In this document: positions 37,926 to 47,430 of the stretch, piece by piece
Numbering within the stretch: position 1 is the stretch's first letter
How the letters are laid out: every line of letters starts with the position of its first letter
Source of the DNA: Okeania sp. KiyG1
GTDB lineage: Bacteria > Cyanobacteriota > Cyanobacteriia > Cyanobacteriales > Microcoleaceae
Reading direction: 5' to 3'
Assembly (NCBI RefSeq): GCF_014132355.1
Contig: NZ_BLZO01000150.1
Coordinates: 1-62,919 of the forward strand
DNA: 62,919 nucleotides
Notes under the pieces: model-generated
The model's database searches: none
Told to the model about the DNA's origin: nothing
The model's input: only the letters and a program-made list of their open reading frames with translations
Program-made: the position numbers and the translations under genes

Positions 37926-39456
37926 ATGAACAAAACTTATACTTCACAGAAAAAATTAAAGCAAAAAAACCTTATATAGTATATTAGGCACTTTATTTTG
38001 CCTAGTAGCAAACCCATTATTTTGGTATCAGCAACCAGCTCAAGCACAAACAGATAATTATTGTCGGTTGTCACCAGAAGCGATCGCTACAAAAGAAAAT
38101 TTACGTCAAGCAGTCTTAGCTGGAAACAAAGAAGCAGAAAAGCAATATCAAGATATCTTGATTCAACACGGTAGAGAAGTAAATAACTGTCGCCTGAGAA
38201 ACTGGCCAAGAACTCAAGGTATCTGGTTGCGACTATATCCTTGTGATGCTAGACCAGGAGAAATCGACAGAATACTCGACCATGTAGTTAATAAAGGCTA
38301 CAATCAAGTTTACATAGAAGCTTTTTATGATGGACAAGTGCTTCTTCCCGCAGCAAATAATCCCACAGTTTGGCCGTCTGTACTGCGCGTCCCTGGTTAT
38401 GAAAATGTCGATCTATTAGCTGAAAGTCTCAAAAAAACAGGCGTTCGTGGTTTGCGAGCTTATGCTTGGGTATTTACCATCAACTTTGGCTATACTTACT
38501 CTCAACTACCCAACCGTCAACAAGCTTTAGCTCGCAATGGTAAAGGTCAAACAACCCTTGATGTGATTCCAGACAATACAAGTTTGCACGACCAGTTAGG
38601 TGCAAGTCATGCTTTTCATACTTTTATTGACCCTTACAGTCCAGAAGCACGTCAAGATTATGCAGTTATGGTTAATGAGGTACTCAAACGTCAACCTCAA
38701 GGAGTTTTATTCGACTATGTTCGTTATTTGCGTGGAGTTGGGCCAGACTCTGTAGCGGATCAAGTAAAAGATTTATGGGTTTATGGTGAAGCTTCTAAGA
38801 AAGCTCTATTGCAACGTGCTCAAAATGAAGCAGGAAAGGAATTACTCACAAGATTTTTAGACAAAGGATATGTTACTTCTGGAGATATTTCTGCGGTTTC
38901 TGCTCGGGAAACTCCTAAGTGGCAAAATTTCTTTTCACCTGCTACTACTGCATCTGCTACTGGTAGACTACCGAAAGGAGGTTCGGGACGACAAGTTTGG
39001 GAATTGAGTGTTGCTCATGCAGCTCAAGGAATACTTGACTTTCTCAATGTGGCGACTCAACCAGTGAAACAAAAAGGTCTTTCTACTGGTGCTGTATTTT
39101 TTCCTGGTGGTAACAAAAGAGTACGCGATAATGGGTTTGACTCTCGACTCCAACCTTGGGATCAGTTTCCCGCTTCAATGGAATGGCATCCCATGTCTTA
39201 TGGAACTTGTGGCGATCGCGACCCTAGTTGTATTGTTGCTCAAGTGGAGAGAGTTTTGAGCCTGGCACCTAGTGGGGTAGCAGTTATTCCGGCGATCGCT
39301 GGAATGTGGGGACAACCTTTTACTGGTCGCCCTTCCTTGGAGATCCAAATGCAAGCTATTAGAAGAGCAACTCCTCAGATTAATTCTATTAGTCATTTTT
39401 CTTATGGTTGGCAAAATGTGGAAGAAACCCGCGAACGTAAGTCTTGTCGATTATAA
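37926..39456 (+). CDS. Secreted family 10-like glycosyl hydrolase (GHL10), frameshift in signal peptide
   Basis: The main frame, from TTG at 38068, encodes 462 residues with features of the cyanobacterial family-10-like hydrolases: RTQGIWLRLYPCDARPGEID, a TIM-barrel start; GYNQVYIEAFYDGQ; GLRAYAWVFTINFGYTY; FIDPYSPEARQDY; GVLFDYVRYLRG; MEWHPMSYG. Just upstream, an in-frame signal-like sequence TLYSILGTLFCLVANPLFWY ends with QAQTDNYCR. Its initiator ATG (37926, MNKTYTSQKKLKQK) is one base out of frame. Removing one A from the A7 run at 37963-37969 joins them into a normal exported protein of about 510 residues. So it is probably secreted, with either a sequencing error or real slippage. Substrate is unknown; GHL10 proteins are predicted to act on polysaccharides. 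Confidence 0.75.
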
Positions 39457-40352
39457 AGAAACGGTCAGCACTTTAGTAGTTAGAAGTATAGTAGTGGCGT
39501 GATACGCCTAAAATGTTGCAATAGTAGGGGCGGGTTCCGCGTATAGTAGGGGCGGGTTCCGCGTGAAGTTAATGGTTTCACCCACGACTGAGTAAACCCG
39601 CCCCCGCTAAAAATGTAGGGGTGGGTTCCGCGTATAGTAGGGGCGGGTTCCGCGTATAGTTAATGGTTTCACCCACGACTGAGTAAACCCGCCCCCGCCC
39701 CAATAGTCTAATGCACTACTGGACTAAGATGTAGTTTTCCCAGAATAATAAATGTAGGGGGGGTTCCGTATTAAATTAACAAGTCTTAACCATAAATCAG
39801 ATGAACCCGCACCCAATTATATAGCGCACTATTTTAGATGTATCGGTCTACTATTGAAGTAGAAAGATCAAGAGATAATGAAAAAGAATAGTCAGTCCAG
39901 TAGGGTGCGTTAGAGAAGCGTAACGCACCGTTTTTCAAGGAAGGTTCAACAATGAATAATGAATAATGAATAATGAATAATTACCTCTCCTTGAAAAGAA
40001 GAGGATTGACAAATTCATGAAAATTTTTCTTTATTATCCCCTTAAAAGGGGAGGCGCATACCCACAATTTTTCGGTAAGCTACCCACAGATTGGTAATCA
40101 ATTTCTTAAGATGATTTTTAATTAATAGTGGTGCGTTACGGCTAGATTATTGGTGCGGGGGCGGGTTCACCAGCTCCTGGGTAAAACCATTAACTTCACG
40201 CGGAACCCGCCCCTACCCGATGCAACATTTTAGGCGTGTCACGCTACTACTGGACTAGATAGGTTGTAATATTTTATTGTAGGGGTTGCTCTCCAAACCT
40301 AAGCACAAATTTTCACAAATCATTTAGGATTAGTATATCAGCGATCGAGATA
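39457..40352. repeat. Gap with GGGGCGGGTTCCGCG repeats and nested MITEs
   Basis: Repeats of GTAGGGGCGGGTTCCGCGTA occur at about 39525-39690, with the companion ACCCACGACTGAGTAAACCC, and again at 39755 and (inverse) at 40155-40220. A ~150-bp MITE copy (39898-40145) is split by a CCTCTCC-type element (about 39948-40082). No gene is seen. Confidence 0.65.
39898..40145. mobile_element. MITE copy interrupted by a second repeat element
   Basis: The left arm CAGTAGGGTGCGTTAG...AACGCACC starts at 39898 and the right-arm remnant GTGGTGCGTTACGGCTA ends at 40145. The right arm lacks its last ~20 bp and the middle is occupied by a dispersed CCTCTCC hairpin element with ATGAATA heptamers. Compared with the intact copy at 31412-31560, this shows one repeat inserted in another. 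Confidence 0.6.
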
Positions 40353-41354
40353 ATGAAAAAGAATAGAAAACAAAAATCAAGGAACAAAAAATTAGAGGAA
40401 AGAATAGAAAAGCTGAGACAACAAGGTTTTTATTTTCCTCCAAACATTCAATCTCCTAACAAAAAAACTCCTGAAAAAAAAACCAGATTAATCAGACGTA
40501 TTGCAGATTGGTGGGAAACAACTCCTGTTGAGAAATTTTTAGAAGATATAGAATATCTGTTAAGAAATTCAGCAACTTTAGAAATTATTGGTTTGCTTGC
40601 TAATGCTGCTCTTATTGTTAGTTTGGTGAGCTGGTTAACAGGGTTTGAAAAACGAAAAGAAGAACAACTTTTTGCTACCTGGACTATTATTAATGAGGGT
40701 AAAGGCGATAAATCTGGGGTTGTGAAAACTGCAGTAGAACGATTACATAAAGATGGATTTGATTTATCTGGTCTACAACTTAATGAAACTAACCTCATTC
40801 AAGCTAACCTCAGTGAAGCTGACCTCAGTCAAGCTGACCTCAGTGAAGCTGACCTCATTTTCGCTAACCTCAGTGAAGCTGACCTCAGTCAAGCTGACCT
40901 CATTCAAGCTAACCTCAGTCAAGCTGACCTTAGTCAAGCTGACCTTAGTCAAGCTAACCTCAGTGAAGCTGACCTCAGTGTAGTTGACCTTAGTCAAGCT
41001 GACCTCAGTGTAGTTGACCTTAGTCAAGCTAACCTCTATGGAGCTGACCTCAGTGAAGCTGACCTCATTTTCGCTAACCTCAGTGTAGCTAACCTCAGTG
41101 TAGCTAACCTCAGTGAAGCTAACCTCTATGGAGCTTACCTTTTTGGTGCAGAAAACCTCAGTAATGCACAAATAAAATTAGCCTGCAATTGGAAAGAAGC
41201 AATTTATGTAAAGACTACAATAGCTGAAGGGAAATGGGTTCCTATAGATAAACAAGCTATAGACAAGCAAGCTAACCAAGAAAAAATAAAGGAAATTGAG
41301 CAAGATAAAGATTCCGAACCTGAAAATCCTCCCGATTGTTATAAATGGGACTAA
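40353..41354 (+). CDS. Pentapeptide-repeat protein with one membrane segment
   Basis: A 333-residue protein in three parts. Residues 1-70 are very basic (MKKNRKQKSRNKKLEERIEK). A likely membrane helix follows at about 70-90 (LEIIGLLANAALIVSLVSWL). After FATWTIINEGKGDKSG comes the pentapeptide repeat region (about 140-270) of A(D/N)L(S/I/Y)(Q/E/V) units, which folds as a right-handed square beta-helix. A short charged tail closes it. The DNA repeats are themselves near-perfect 15-bp units, causing long false frames on other strands. The arrangement (basic tail, TM, FATWTII linker, pentapeptides) is common in cyanobacterial pentapeptide proteins of unknown role. The hydratase-like lipoprotein gene begins 33 bp downstream and may be co-transcribed. 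Confidence 0.85.
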   Translation: MKKNRKQKSRNKKLEERIEKLRQQGFYFPPNIQSPNKKTPEKKTRLIRRIADWWETTPVEKFLEDIEYLLRNSATLEIIGLLANAALIVSLVSWLTGFEKRKEEQLFATWTIINEGKGDKSGVVKTAVERLHKDGFDLSGLQLNETNLIQANLSEADLSQADLSEADLIFANLSEADLSQADLIQANLSQADLSQADLSQANLSEADLSVVDLSQADLSVVDLSQANLYGADLSEADLIFANLSVANLSVANLSEANLYGAYLFGAENLSNAQIKLACNWKEAIYVKTTIAEGKWVPIDKQAIDKQANQEKIKEIEQDKDSEPENPPDCYKWD

Positions 41355-41387
41355 AGACTAACAAAACCTTATTAAAAACTAAAAATT

Positions 41388-42308
41388 ATGTATATATCTA
41401 AATATCTTATTTTACTCTTAATATCTTTACTTTCAGCCTGTACTTTTGAAACATCAAAAATCTCATCAGAAACAGAAACTTCCGACAAAAATTCTACATC
41501 TATAGTTACTCAAAATAGTGATTCTCAGTTAGTCAAAAATCTGGTAGAAAATTATCTGACAAAAACTCCTGTTGACACTGCAGCAACTCTAACTATTCCT
41601 CAAGCAAAACAAATTCAAAAGCAATTTATAGCAGAAATTAGTAAAAACTTAGGTCAAGTAGTTGGCTACAAAGCAGCATTAACTAATCCAAATGCTCAAC
41701 AACGTTTTAATGTTTCTCAGCCTTTGCGAGGTGCTTTACTCGAAAAAATGTTCCTCGAAAGTGGTGCTGTAATTCCAGCTAAATTTGGCAGTCGTCCAAT
41801 AGGCGAAGGTGATTTAATTGTTAGAGTTGGAAGTGCAGAAATTAATAATGCTAAAACTCCTAGAGAAACTTTAAAATATCTTGATGCAGTAATACCATTT
41901 ATTGAATTAGCAGATTTAGTTTATAGTCAAGATTTAAAATTAGATGTACCTGCTCTTTTAGCTATTAATGTTGGGGCAAGAACAGGAATTTTAGGTAATC
42001 CTATTCCTTTAGCTGATACTGATGAATGGGAAAGTCGTTTAAAGAATCTAAACCTAGAAATATTAGATGAAACTGGTAAAGTATTAGTATCAGGAAATAG
42101 TAGTTCTTTATTAGGTAATCCGCTGAATGTTGTTCTCTGGATTAAAAATTCTTTACAAGCAGAAGGTAAACAGTTAAAAAAAGGGGATTTACTTTCTTTG
42201 GGGAGTATTACAAATTTTTTTACAGTTAAATCAAATACTACTATCCGCGCTCAATATAGAGGTTTAAATCCAAATGAAACTGTAGAAATATTTGTGAAGT
42301 TTGAATAG
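41388..42308 (+). CDS. 2-keto-4-pentenoate hydratase-like (FAH superfamily) lipoprotein
   Basis: 306 residues. The N-terminus is a lipoprotein signal (MYISKYLILLLISLLSAC, lipobox LSAC). The body resembles the 2-hydroxypenta-2,4-dienoate / 2-oxo-hept-3-ene-dioate hydratase group: VVGYKAALTNPNAQQRFNVS, PLRGALLEKMFLESGA, PIGEGDLIVRV, VIPFIELADLVYS, LLAINVGARTGILGNPIPL, SSLLGNPLNVVLWIKNSL and KGDLLSLGSI. Normal relatives are cytoplasmic enzymes of aromatic breakdown, so an exported, lipid-anchored version is unusual. The conserved blocks are retained, although the catalytic status cannot be judged by eye. It follows the pentapeptide gene by 33 bp on the same strand, suggesting one message. Confidence 0.8.
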   Translation: MYISKYLILLLISLLSACTFETSKISSETETSDKNSTSIVTQNSDSQLVKNLVENYLTKTPVDTAATLTIPQAKQIQKQFIAEISKNLGQVVGYKAALTNPNAQQRFNVSQPLRGALLEKMFLESGAVIPAKFGSRPIGEGDLIVRVGSAEINNAKTPRETLKYLDAVIPFIELADLVYSQDLKLDVPALLAINVGARTGILGNPIPLADTDEWESRLKNLNLEILDETGKVLVSGNSSSLLGNPLNVVLWIKNSLQAEGKQLKKGDLLSLGSITNFFTVKSNTTIRAQYRGLNPNETVEIFVKFE

Positions 42309-42665
42309 TATAGTCATTTCAGTTATCAGTTATCAGTTATCAGTTATCAGTTGTAAATAACGTAATATTCTTCCTTCTTCCTTCTTACTTCTTCTTTATT
42401 CCTTCTTCCTTATTCCTTCTTACTTCTTCCTTATTCCTTCTTACTTCTTCCTTATTCCTTCTTCCTTCTTCCTTCTTACTTCTTACTTCTTCTTTATTCC
42501 TTCTTCCTTATTCCTTCTTCCTTCTTCCTTCTTCCTTCTTCCATGAATAATTTTCTCACCCAACATTTTAGCCTACATAAAATAGTAGTAAGTTGGGTGG
42601 AGGAAGGTAAGTGTGTTTAGTGAGTCTAAACTGTTTAAGTTCATTAACTAGCAATATATCAACAT
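42309..42665. repeat. TTATCAG heptamers and a 175-bp pyrimidine-rich CTTCCTT array
   Basis: TTATCAG heptamers lie at 42320-42352. They are followed by CTTCCTT/CTTACTT/ATTCCTT heptamers at about 42367-42541, so one strand is nearly pure pyrimidine and could form unusual DNA structure. No gene is seen. Confidence 0.8.
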
Positions 42666-43028
42666 TTATCTATGAACTTTTCGTTTTGTTTTATTATGCC
42701 AATAAGCAGTCATAACTTTAGGTTCTGGAAAACCCTGGACACAGACAACTCTCAATCCTCGCAGCACATCTATAAACCTTTTATAAGGAGTTCTGCATAA
42801 ATTCTTATCAGTCAAAGTATAAGTAACTGCCCCATAACTAAATTGTCTATTACCATAAATTATGGCAACTTTCATCATAGGCAAACTAATAGCACGTTGT
42901 TGTTGTCGGCGTTCCAAATGATTAGTATCCTTAGGATTATGTACAGCGCTAATACAACCTAATTGTTGAATATTTTTGTCATTTTGAAGCACTAGACTGA
43001 GTTGGTGATTCATGTTCATTGTCCTCAT
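42666..43028 (-). CDS. DUF4258-like small protein
   Basis: 120 residues, soluble. The C-terminal part, SLPMMKVAIIYGNRQFSYGA, VTYTLTDKNL and VLRGLRVVCVQGFPEPKVMT, looks like the DUF4258 family, small proteins with a barrel related to the toxin fold of RelE/BrnT. Here DUF4258 would cover about residues 35-115, after HLERRQQQRAI. The N-terminus (MRTMNMNHQLSLVLQNDKN) has three possible ATG starts within 18 bases; the first (43028) is reported. No antitoxin-like partner gene is adjacent, so a toxin role should not be assumed. It is monocistronic on the minus strand. Confidence 0.6.
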   Translation of the reverse strand: MRTMNMNHQLSLVLQNDKNIQQLGCISAVHNPKDTNHLERRQQQRAISLPMMKVAIIYGNRQFSYGAVTYTLTDKNLCRTPYKRFIDVLRGLRVVCVQGFPEPKVMTAYWHNKTKRKVHR

Positions 43029-43818
43029 TGAGTAAAGTTACTAGGTAAATCACAAGCAAAAAATTAAGCATAGTTTAATTGAATTGATGTCTAGAAATAG
43101 ACTAATAGTTCAGCACAAAAAAAGAGATATGGAACAGCTTGCTTACTAATGGATAATGAATAAAAGCTTTTGTGTCGCTATTCCAGGCAATGTTCTAGAT
43201 TAACTTTCAGTGAATTGAGAAATAAATCCCGGTAAAAACCACAGAGAATAAATATACTGTTTTATCCTTGACTGCGCAGGAGGATTAATAGATTTTTCTT
43301 CCGAAGTAGATATACCCTTAAAACCAGCTTAACAAAGCCTACAAAATTAGCAAGTTATACTACATTCTGTATAGCACAAGGCAACAGCTCATCTGGCAAC
43401 AGGCAACAGGGGGAATACAAAAGGGTTTTCCTACGGAATGCTGCGCAAACAGCTTCTATTTATGTCAAACACCTTAATGCGTAGCGCTATAATTGCTAAA
43501 AATAGGCCACTTGTTACTACCACTGGCACCAATATTTCATCACTTCATAAGGTTGAAACTAAGTAGTGTTCTCGGAGCTTGGCATTAGTCGCATTGGAGA
43601 TGTCTTTTGGAGTTTTGGAGAATCCATCAAAGAAATATTAACTCATCTGCCTAATAGTTTGGTAATTTTAAATTTATTCTCCCATGTAGGTCCCAAATAA
43701 ATAACGAACAACTTGTAGTTATGTTAACCAGGTCTCAAATATATCTCTAGCCTTAAATCATAAAAATTTTCTATCTCTGCTTAACCCCAACTCAAATTGC
43801 CCAACTCCCTTATTTAAT
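43029..43818. other. Gap without a gene; GC-rich repeat copy
   Basis: A GGCAACAG repeat (43380-43412) is followed by a copy of the TTTTCCTACGGAATGC repeat (43426-43452) and a TAGCGCTATA fragment. The remainder is ordinary spacer before the aldehyde dehydrogenase. No gene is seen. Confidence 0.5.
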
Positions 43819-45237
43819 ATGGTTAATCAAATTAAAATTCGTAACCCACGCACTGGTATAAATGATTATTTTATTACCCAAGTAACTGTAGAACAAATTG
43901 CTACTAAATGCCTCAATTTACGTTCTGCTCAAATTGAATGGGAAAAGTGTGGAATAGAACAACGTATTCAGGCAATGCAACAATGGAAAGAAATTATATT
44001 TTCTCACCGGGAAAAACTCACACAGGCATTAATCAATGATACAGGTAGACTAATAGAATCAAAACTAGAAATTGACTCTGTAGCTAATAGTATAGATAGA
44101 TGGTGTAAGTTAGCACCGCAACTCTTATCAACTGAGTCAGTCAAAACTACAAAAATTCCATTTATTCAACTACAAAATCAATTTTCACCTTATCCATTAA
44201 TTGGTATTATTAGTCCCTGGAATTTTCCCTTATTACTTTCTTTAATTGATGCAATTCCAGCTTTAATTGCTGGTTGTGCTGTGGCAATTAAACCAAGTGA
44301 AATTACTCCGAGATTTATCCAACCGCTGTTAGAAACTATTGCTAATATTCCCTTGTTGTGTGATGTTTTTACTTATATTGAAGGAGCTGGAGAAACTGGT
44401 GCAGCTTTAATAGAATATGTAGATTTTATTTGTTTTACTGGTAGTGTTGCTACAGGGAAAAAAGTTGCCGAAGCAGCAGCAAAAAGATTTATTCCAGCTT
44501 GTTTAGAGTTGGGAGGTAAAGACCCAGCAATAGTGTTAGCTTCAGCAGATTTAGAGTTAGCAACATCGGCACTTTTATGGGCTTCAGTTGTTAATGCAGG
44601 GCAGTCATGTTTGTCAATAGAACGTATTTATGTTGCCGAATCAATTTTGACAGAATTTATTACTAAACTTATCGAAAAAGCTAAAGGTCTGAAATTAGCT
44701 TATCCCAATATTGAATCTGGAGAAATCGGACCAATTATTTCCACAAAACAAGCTGAGATTATTAGAGAACATTTACAAGATGCTGTGGCTAAAGGTGCGG
44801 TTATTCATTGTGGAGGAAATGTCGAAAATTTAGATGGTGGTTTCTGGTGTTTGCCCACAGTTTTAGATCGTGTAAATCATAGTATGAAAATCATGACTGA
44901 GGAAACTTTTGGACCAATAATACCTGTGATGTCTTTTACTACTGTTGAAGAAGGGGTAAAATTAGCAAATGATACAATTTATGGATTAAGTGCTGCTGTT
45001 TTTGCTGGTTCTGAAGCTGAAGCTTTAGCAGTTGCTAGTCAGATAAATGCTGGAGGTATTAGTATTAATGATGCGGGTTTAACAGCATTGATTAATGAAG
45101 GAGAAAAAAATTCTTTTAAGTTTTCCGGTTTAGGTGCTTCTCGCATGGGAGTTGATGGTATGAAAAGATTTCTGCGGAAAAAAGCGATTTTAAATAAAGT
45201 AAATTCTATAATTAATCCTTGGTGGTTTAAAAGCTAA
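43819..45237 (+). CDS. NAD(P)+-dependent aldehyde dehydrogenase
   Basis: A 472-residue aldehyde dehydrogenase superfamily enzyme. The conserved segments are in order: SPWNFPLLLSLIDAIPALIAGC and AIKPSEITPRF for cofactor binding; FTGSVATGKKVAEAAAKRF; general base Glu230 in CLELGGKDPAIV; catalytic Cys264 in NAGQSCLSIERIYV; and MTEETFGPIIPVMSF. It lacks an N-terminal signal. It belongs with the class that includes fatty-aldehyde and NAD-type dehydrogenases; the precise substrate is not readable. ATG at 43819 (MVNQIKIRNPRTG) is the best start. Its stop codon overlaps the next start by one base (TAATG), so the small membrane protein downstream is translationally coupled. Confidence 0.9.
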   Translation: MVNQIKIRNPRTGINDYFITQVTVEQIATKCLNLRSAQIEWEKCGIEQRIQAMQQWKEIIFSHREKLTQALINDTGRLIESKLEIDSVANSIDRWCKLAPQLLSTESVKTTKIPFIQLQNQFSPYPLIGIISPWNFPLLLSLIDAIPALIAGCAVAIKPSEITPRFIQPLLETIANIPLLCDVFTYIEGAGETGAALIEYVDFICFTGSVATGKKVAEAAAKRFIPACLELGGKDPAIVLASADLELATSALLWASVVNAGQSCLSIERIYVAESILTEFITKLIEKAKGLKLAYPNIESGEIGPIISTKQAEIIREHLQDAVAKGAVIHCGGNVENLDGGFWCLPTVLDRVNHSMKIMTEETFGPIIPVMSFTTVEEGVKLANDTIYGLSAAVFAGSEAEALAVASQINAGGISINDAGLTALINEGEKNSFKFSGLGASRMGVDGMKRFLRKKAILNKVNSIINPWWFKS

Positions 45238-45620
45238 TGAATGAATTATCTCTGAATAAAAAATTAATTGTTTTTTTGCTCAAAATATTACATATTTCTG
45301 TCTTGATTTTTACCTTGACTGGATGGCTCTTACCTCATAAATTGTTATTGATTTATTTAGTTTGGATACCACTAATGGTGATTCAATGGCAACTAAATCA
45401 AGGAACTTGTATATTGACAAATCTGGAAAATTATCTATTAGGTGAAACTAACAAACAAAAGTCAGAACAACAGGGTCAATTTGTGAAATCTTTGTTTTTA
45501 AATTTATGCGGTTTTGTACCAGCAGATAACTTTTTAAAATATTTGATTTATTGCACAATTTTTTCCTGTTGGAGTGTTGGATGTTATAAATTTTATCTGT
45601 ATTATAGCGCTACGCGCTAG
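45237..45620 (+). CDS. Small membrane protein (DUF2784-like), coupled to aldehyde dehydrogenase
   Basis: 127 residues with two hydrophobic helices at the N-terminus (IVFLLKILHISVLIFTLTGW and LLIYLVWIPLMVIQWQLN). A conserved-looking NQGTCILTNLENYLLGE follows, and there is another hydrophobic segment near the end (YLIYCTIFSCWSVGC). The layout recalls DUF2784-type proteins, a tentative call. It overlaps the aldehyde dehydrogenase stop by one base. The last codons (YSATR) lie in a dispersed repeat (TATAGCGCTACGCGCTA), so the native C-terminus may have been replaced. Confidence 0.55.
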   Translation: MNELSLNKKLIVFLLKILHISVLIFTLTGWLLPHKLLLIYLVWIPLMVIQWQLNQGTCILTNLENYLLGETNKQKSEQQGQFVKSLFLNLCGFVPADNFLKYLIYCTIFSCWSVGCYKFYLYYSATR

Positions 45621-45850
45621 GGAACAGGGAACAGGGAACAGGGAACAGGGAACAGGGAACTGTAATACCATTTCTCAAAAACTTTTCTATATTTTCTTGA
45701 GTAGGGAAGTTAGGTAGGGACGTTGCATGCAACGTCCCTACAGGAAGATAACCCACCCCTAACCCCTCCCTGGAGGGGAAGTAAACCTAAAAAATAACGG
45801 GAGGAAGTACGCAGCGCCCGTTTTAACGGCTGGTTGAATAACGACACGCG
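45621..45850. repeat. GGGAACA repeats and 28-bp palindrome copy 2
   Basis: GGGAACA heptamers occupy 45619-45660. A perfect 28-bp palindrome (GTAGGGACGTTGCA and TGCAACGTCCCTAC) lies at 45714-45741, followed by an ACCCCTAACCCCTCCCTGG fragment. No gene is seen. Confidence 0.75.
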
Positions 45851-46225
45851 GGTAATAAAGCGTAGTAAAAATCTGCTATACTTAGAGAAATAAGGAACAA
45901 GGTTTGTCGCCATGACATGACCGTGCTTTGCGGTGAGATTCCGGTGGACAGGAGACGGGGAATTGATTTCCTACGACGGCTGTTTGCGCAGCATTCCGCA
46001 GGAAAAGCAAGTAGGCAGCTAGAGCAGCGAGAAGATTGCTCCAACATTTTGAGTAAAACCACTCGTGAAAGCTATAAAAAAGTAAGCTCACAGCTAAATC
46101 TTTGATTTACGCCGAGGAGTTTAGAAGTCTGTTGACAGGCTTTAAGCAAATGTGGATTTATCCCATTTGCGGTGGACTAACCACAGAATCCAGGGTGTTT
46201 CAACCCCTGGAGATGTCAAATACGA
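45850..46225 (+). mobile_element. Decayed IS200/IS605-type right end with nested repeat
   Basis: A structured stretch ends in the hairpin CCAGGG (46190-46195) / CCCTGG (46205-46210), followed by AGATGTCAAA, the usual right-end terminus. An inverse copy of the TTTTCCTGCGGAATGC repeat is nested at about 45980-46006. Short frames here have no clear protein identity. Confidence 0.5.
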
Positions 46226-46407
46226 ATAATTAACATTAACTTATAAAGAAGGTGGTAGGTGGTAGTTGAAAAAACGATCTTCTTGCTTCAAAAATAAGGT
46301 GAGGTTCCATATTTTCTCTTCTTCCTTCTTCCTCCTTCCTTCTTCCTCCTTCCTCCTTCCTCCTTCCTCCTTCCTTCTTCCTTCTTCCCTCTTCCTTCTT
46401 CCTTACC
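46226..46407. repeat. CTTCCTT/CCTCCTT pyrimidine array
   Basis: Heptamers of CTTCCTT and CCTCCTT run from about 46317 to 46402, directly at the 3' end of the minus-strand nitrilase-like gene. Confidence 0.75.
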
Positions 46408-47430
46408 TTATATAAGACCTTCTTTTCTCAACTTTTCAATAGTTGCACGTTGAGTTTCAATAAAATGTTTTCGTTCAACTACTCCACTATCCATAGTATT
46501 AGCAGGATAAGCATGAAACTGACGATAACTTTCTGCATAAATATCCCACCGTTGCCTTGCTAATAAATTTTTCATTCCTACTTGAGAGCGATAGTTGCGG
46601 AGAGCCATAATATCAATTTCAGTGTAGGTGGCCATGCTTTCCCCCGCACCCGTTTCCGCTAATATTAAACCTCGATAGTCGATAATTTTGGAACCCCCAT
46701 CAACCGAAGCTTCAGGAATAGGAGTGTTGGCAATACCTGCAGTATTAGCAGATATCACATACATCATATTTTCCACAGCACGAGAAACTTTCGCTGCTTC
46801 TTTTGGCGATCGCGCTTGCCCATAAACTTCTGAAGTAGGATGCAGTAAAATTTCTGCCCCACGCATTGCCAAACATCGGGTAACCTCTGGAAATAAAATT
46901 TCATCGGAGGCAACAGCAGCAAAATTACCGATCGCTGTTTTGGCAACAGGAAATACTCCCTCTAAACCATAACAGTCCAGATATTTATCCCAAACATCGT
47001 GGGGAGTAGGAGCAAACATAGAATTGAGACGGCGATAGCGCAATACTATATTGCCACTGGGATCTATGAGAAAGCAGCTTTGAAAATATAATTCGGGAAA
47101 GTTGGGGTCAACTTCGTAAGCATTGCCCCCTAGAAAAATATCATTTTTTTGAGCAATCTCTCCCAGACGGTCGTAGATGGGGTCAGTCATTTCTAAACAA
47201 GCTTTATTTGCCCAACTTGTCAAAGACTCGGCCATCGGAAAACCTGTGAGAAAATATTCTGGCAGTAAAACTAATTTACAATTTAGGCCAATAAAGGCTT
47301 TGCTGGCAGCAATTTGTGCAGCTAGGTGGTTGATGGTTTGTTGAATCAGCGATCGCGCAGATTCCCGGTCGTTGGCCTGATTTACTGCTTTAGCCTTAAC
47401 TTGAAGGGCCAAAGCCTGGAAAGGTTTCAT
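46408..47430 (-). CDS. Nitrilase-superfamily protein lacking the catalytic cysteine
   Basis: A 340-residue carbon-nitrogen hydrolase fold protein. The catalytic Glu is in VLLPEYFLTGFP. Where the Lys normally sits there is Arg (VLRYRRLNS). The nucleophile strand, normally G-x3-C-x-D-x2-FPE, reads GNFAAVASDEILFPEVTR, with no Cys, although the flanking FPE and RCLAMRGAEILLHPTSE are well conserved. Two of the three triad residues are thus altered; it may be a non-catalytic or binding paralogue rather than an amidase. No signal peptide is seen, and ATG at 47430 (MKPFQALALQVKAKAV) fits the first strand. It stands alone between repeats. Confidence 0.8.
   Translation of the reverse strand: MKPFQALALQVKAKAVNQANDRESARSLIQQTINHLAAQIAASKAFIGLNCKLVLLPEYFLTGFPMAESLTSWANKACLEMTDPIYDRLGEIAQKNDIFLGGNAYEVDPNFPELYFQSCFLIDPSGNIVLRYRRLNSMFAPTPHDVWDKYLDCYGLEGVFPVAKTAIGNFAAVASDEILFPEVTRCLAMRGAEILLHPTSEVYGQARSPKEAAKVSRAVENMMYVISANTAGIANTPIPEASVDGGSKIIDYRGLILAETGAGESMATYTEIDIMALRNYRSQVGMKNLLARQRWDIYAESYRQFHAYPANTMDSGVVERKHFIETQRATIEKLRKEGLI

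Noticed and set aside
40773-41171. 132-codon minus frame and 76-codon plus frame in the pentapeptide gene
   Set aside because: They are shadows of the 15-bp DNA repeats encoding the pentapeptides.
42666-43028. Toxin of a RelE/BrnT-type toxin-antitoxin pair
   Set aside because: The fold may be related, but no antitoxin gene is adjacent on either side, so only DUF4258-like is reported.
45850-46105. Short frames on both strands before the nitrilase-like gene
   Set aside because: They fall in a decayed transposon right end containing a nested repeat, and none resembles TnpA or TnpB.
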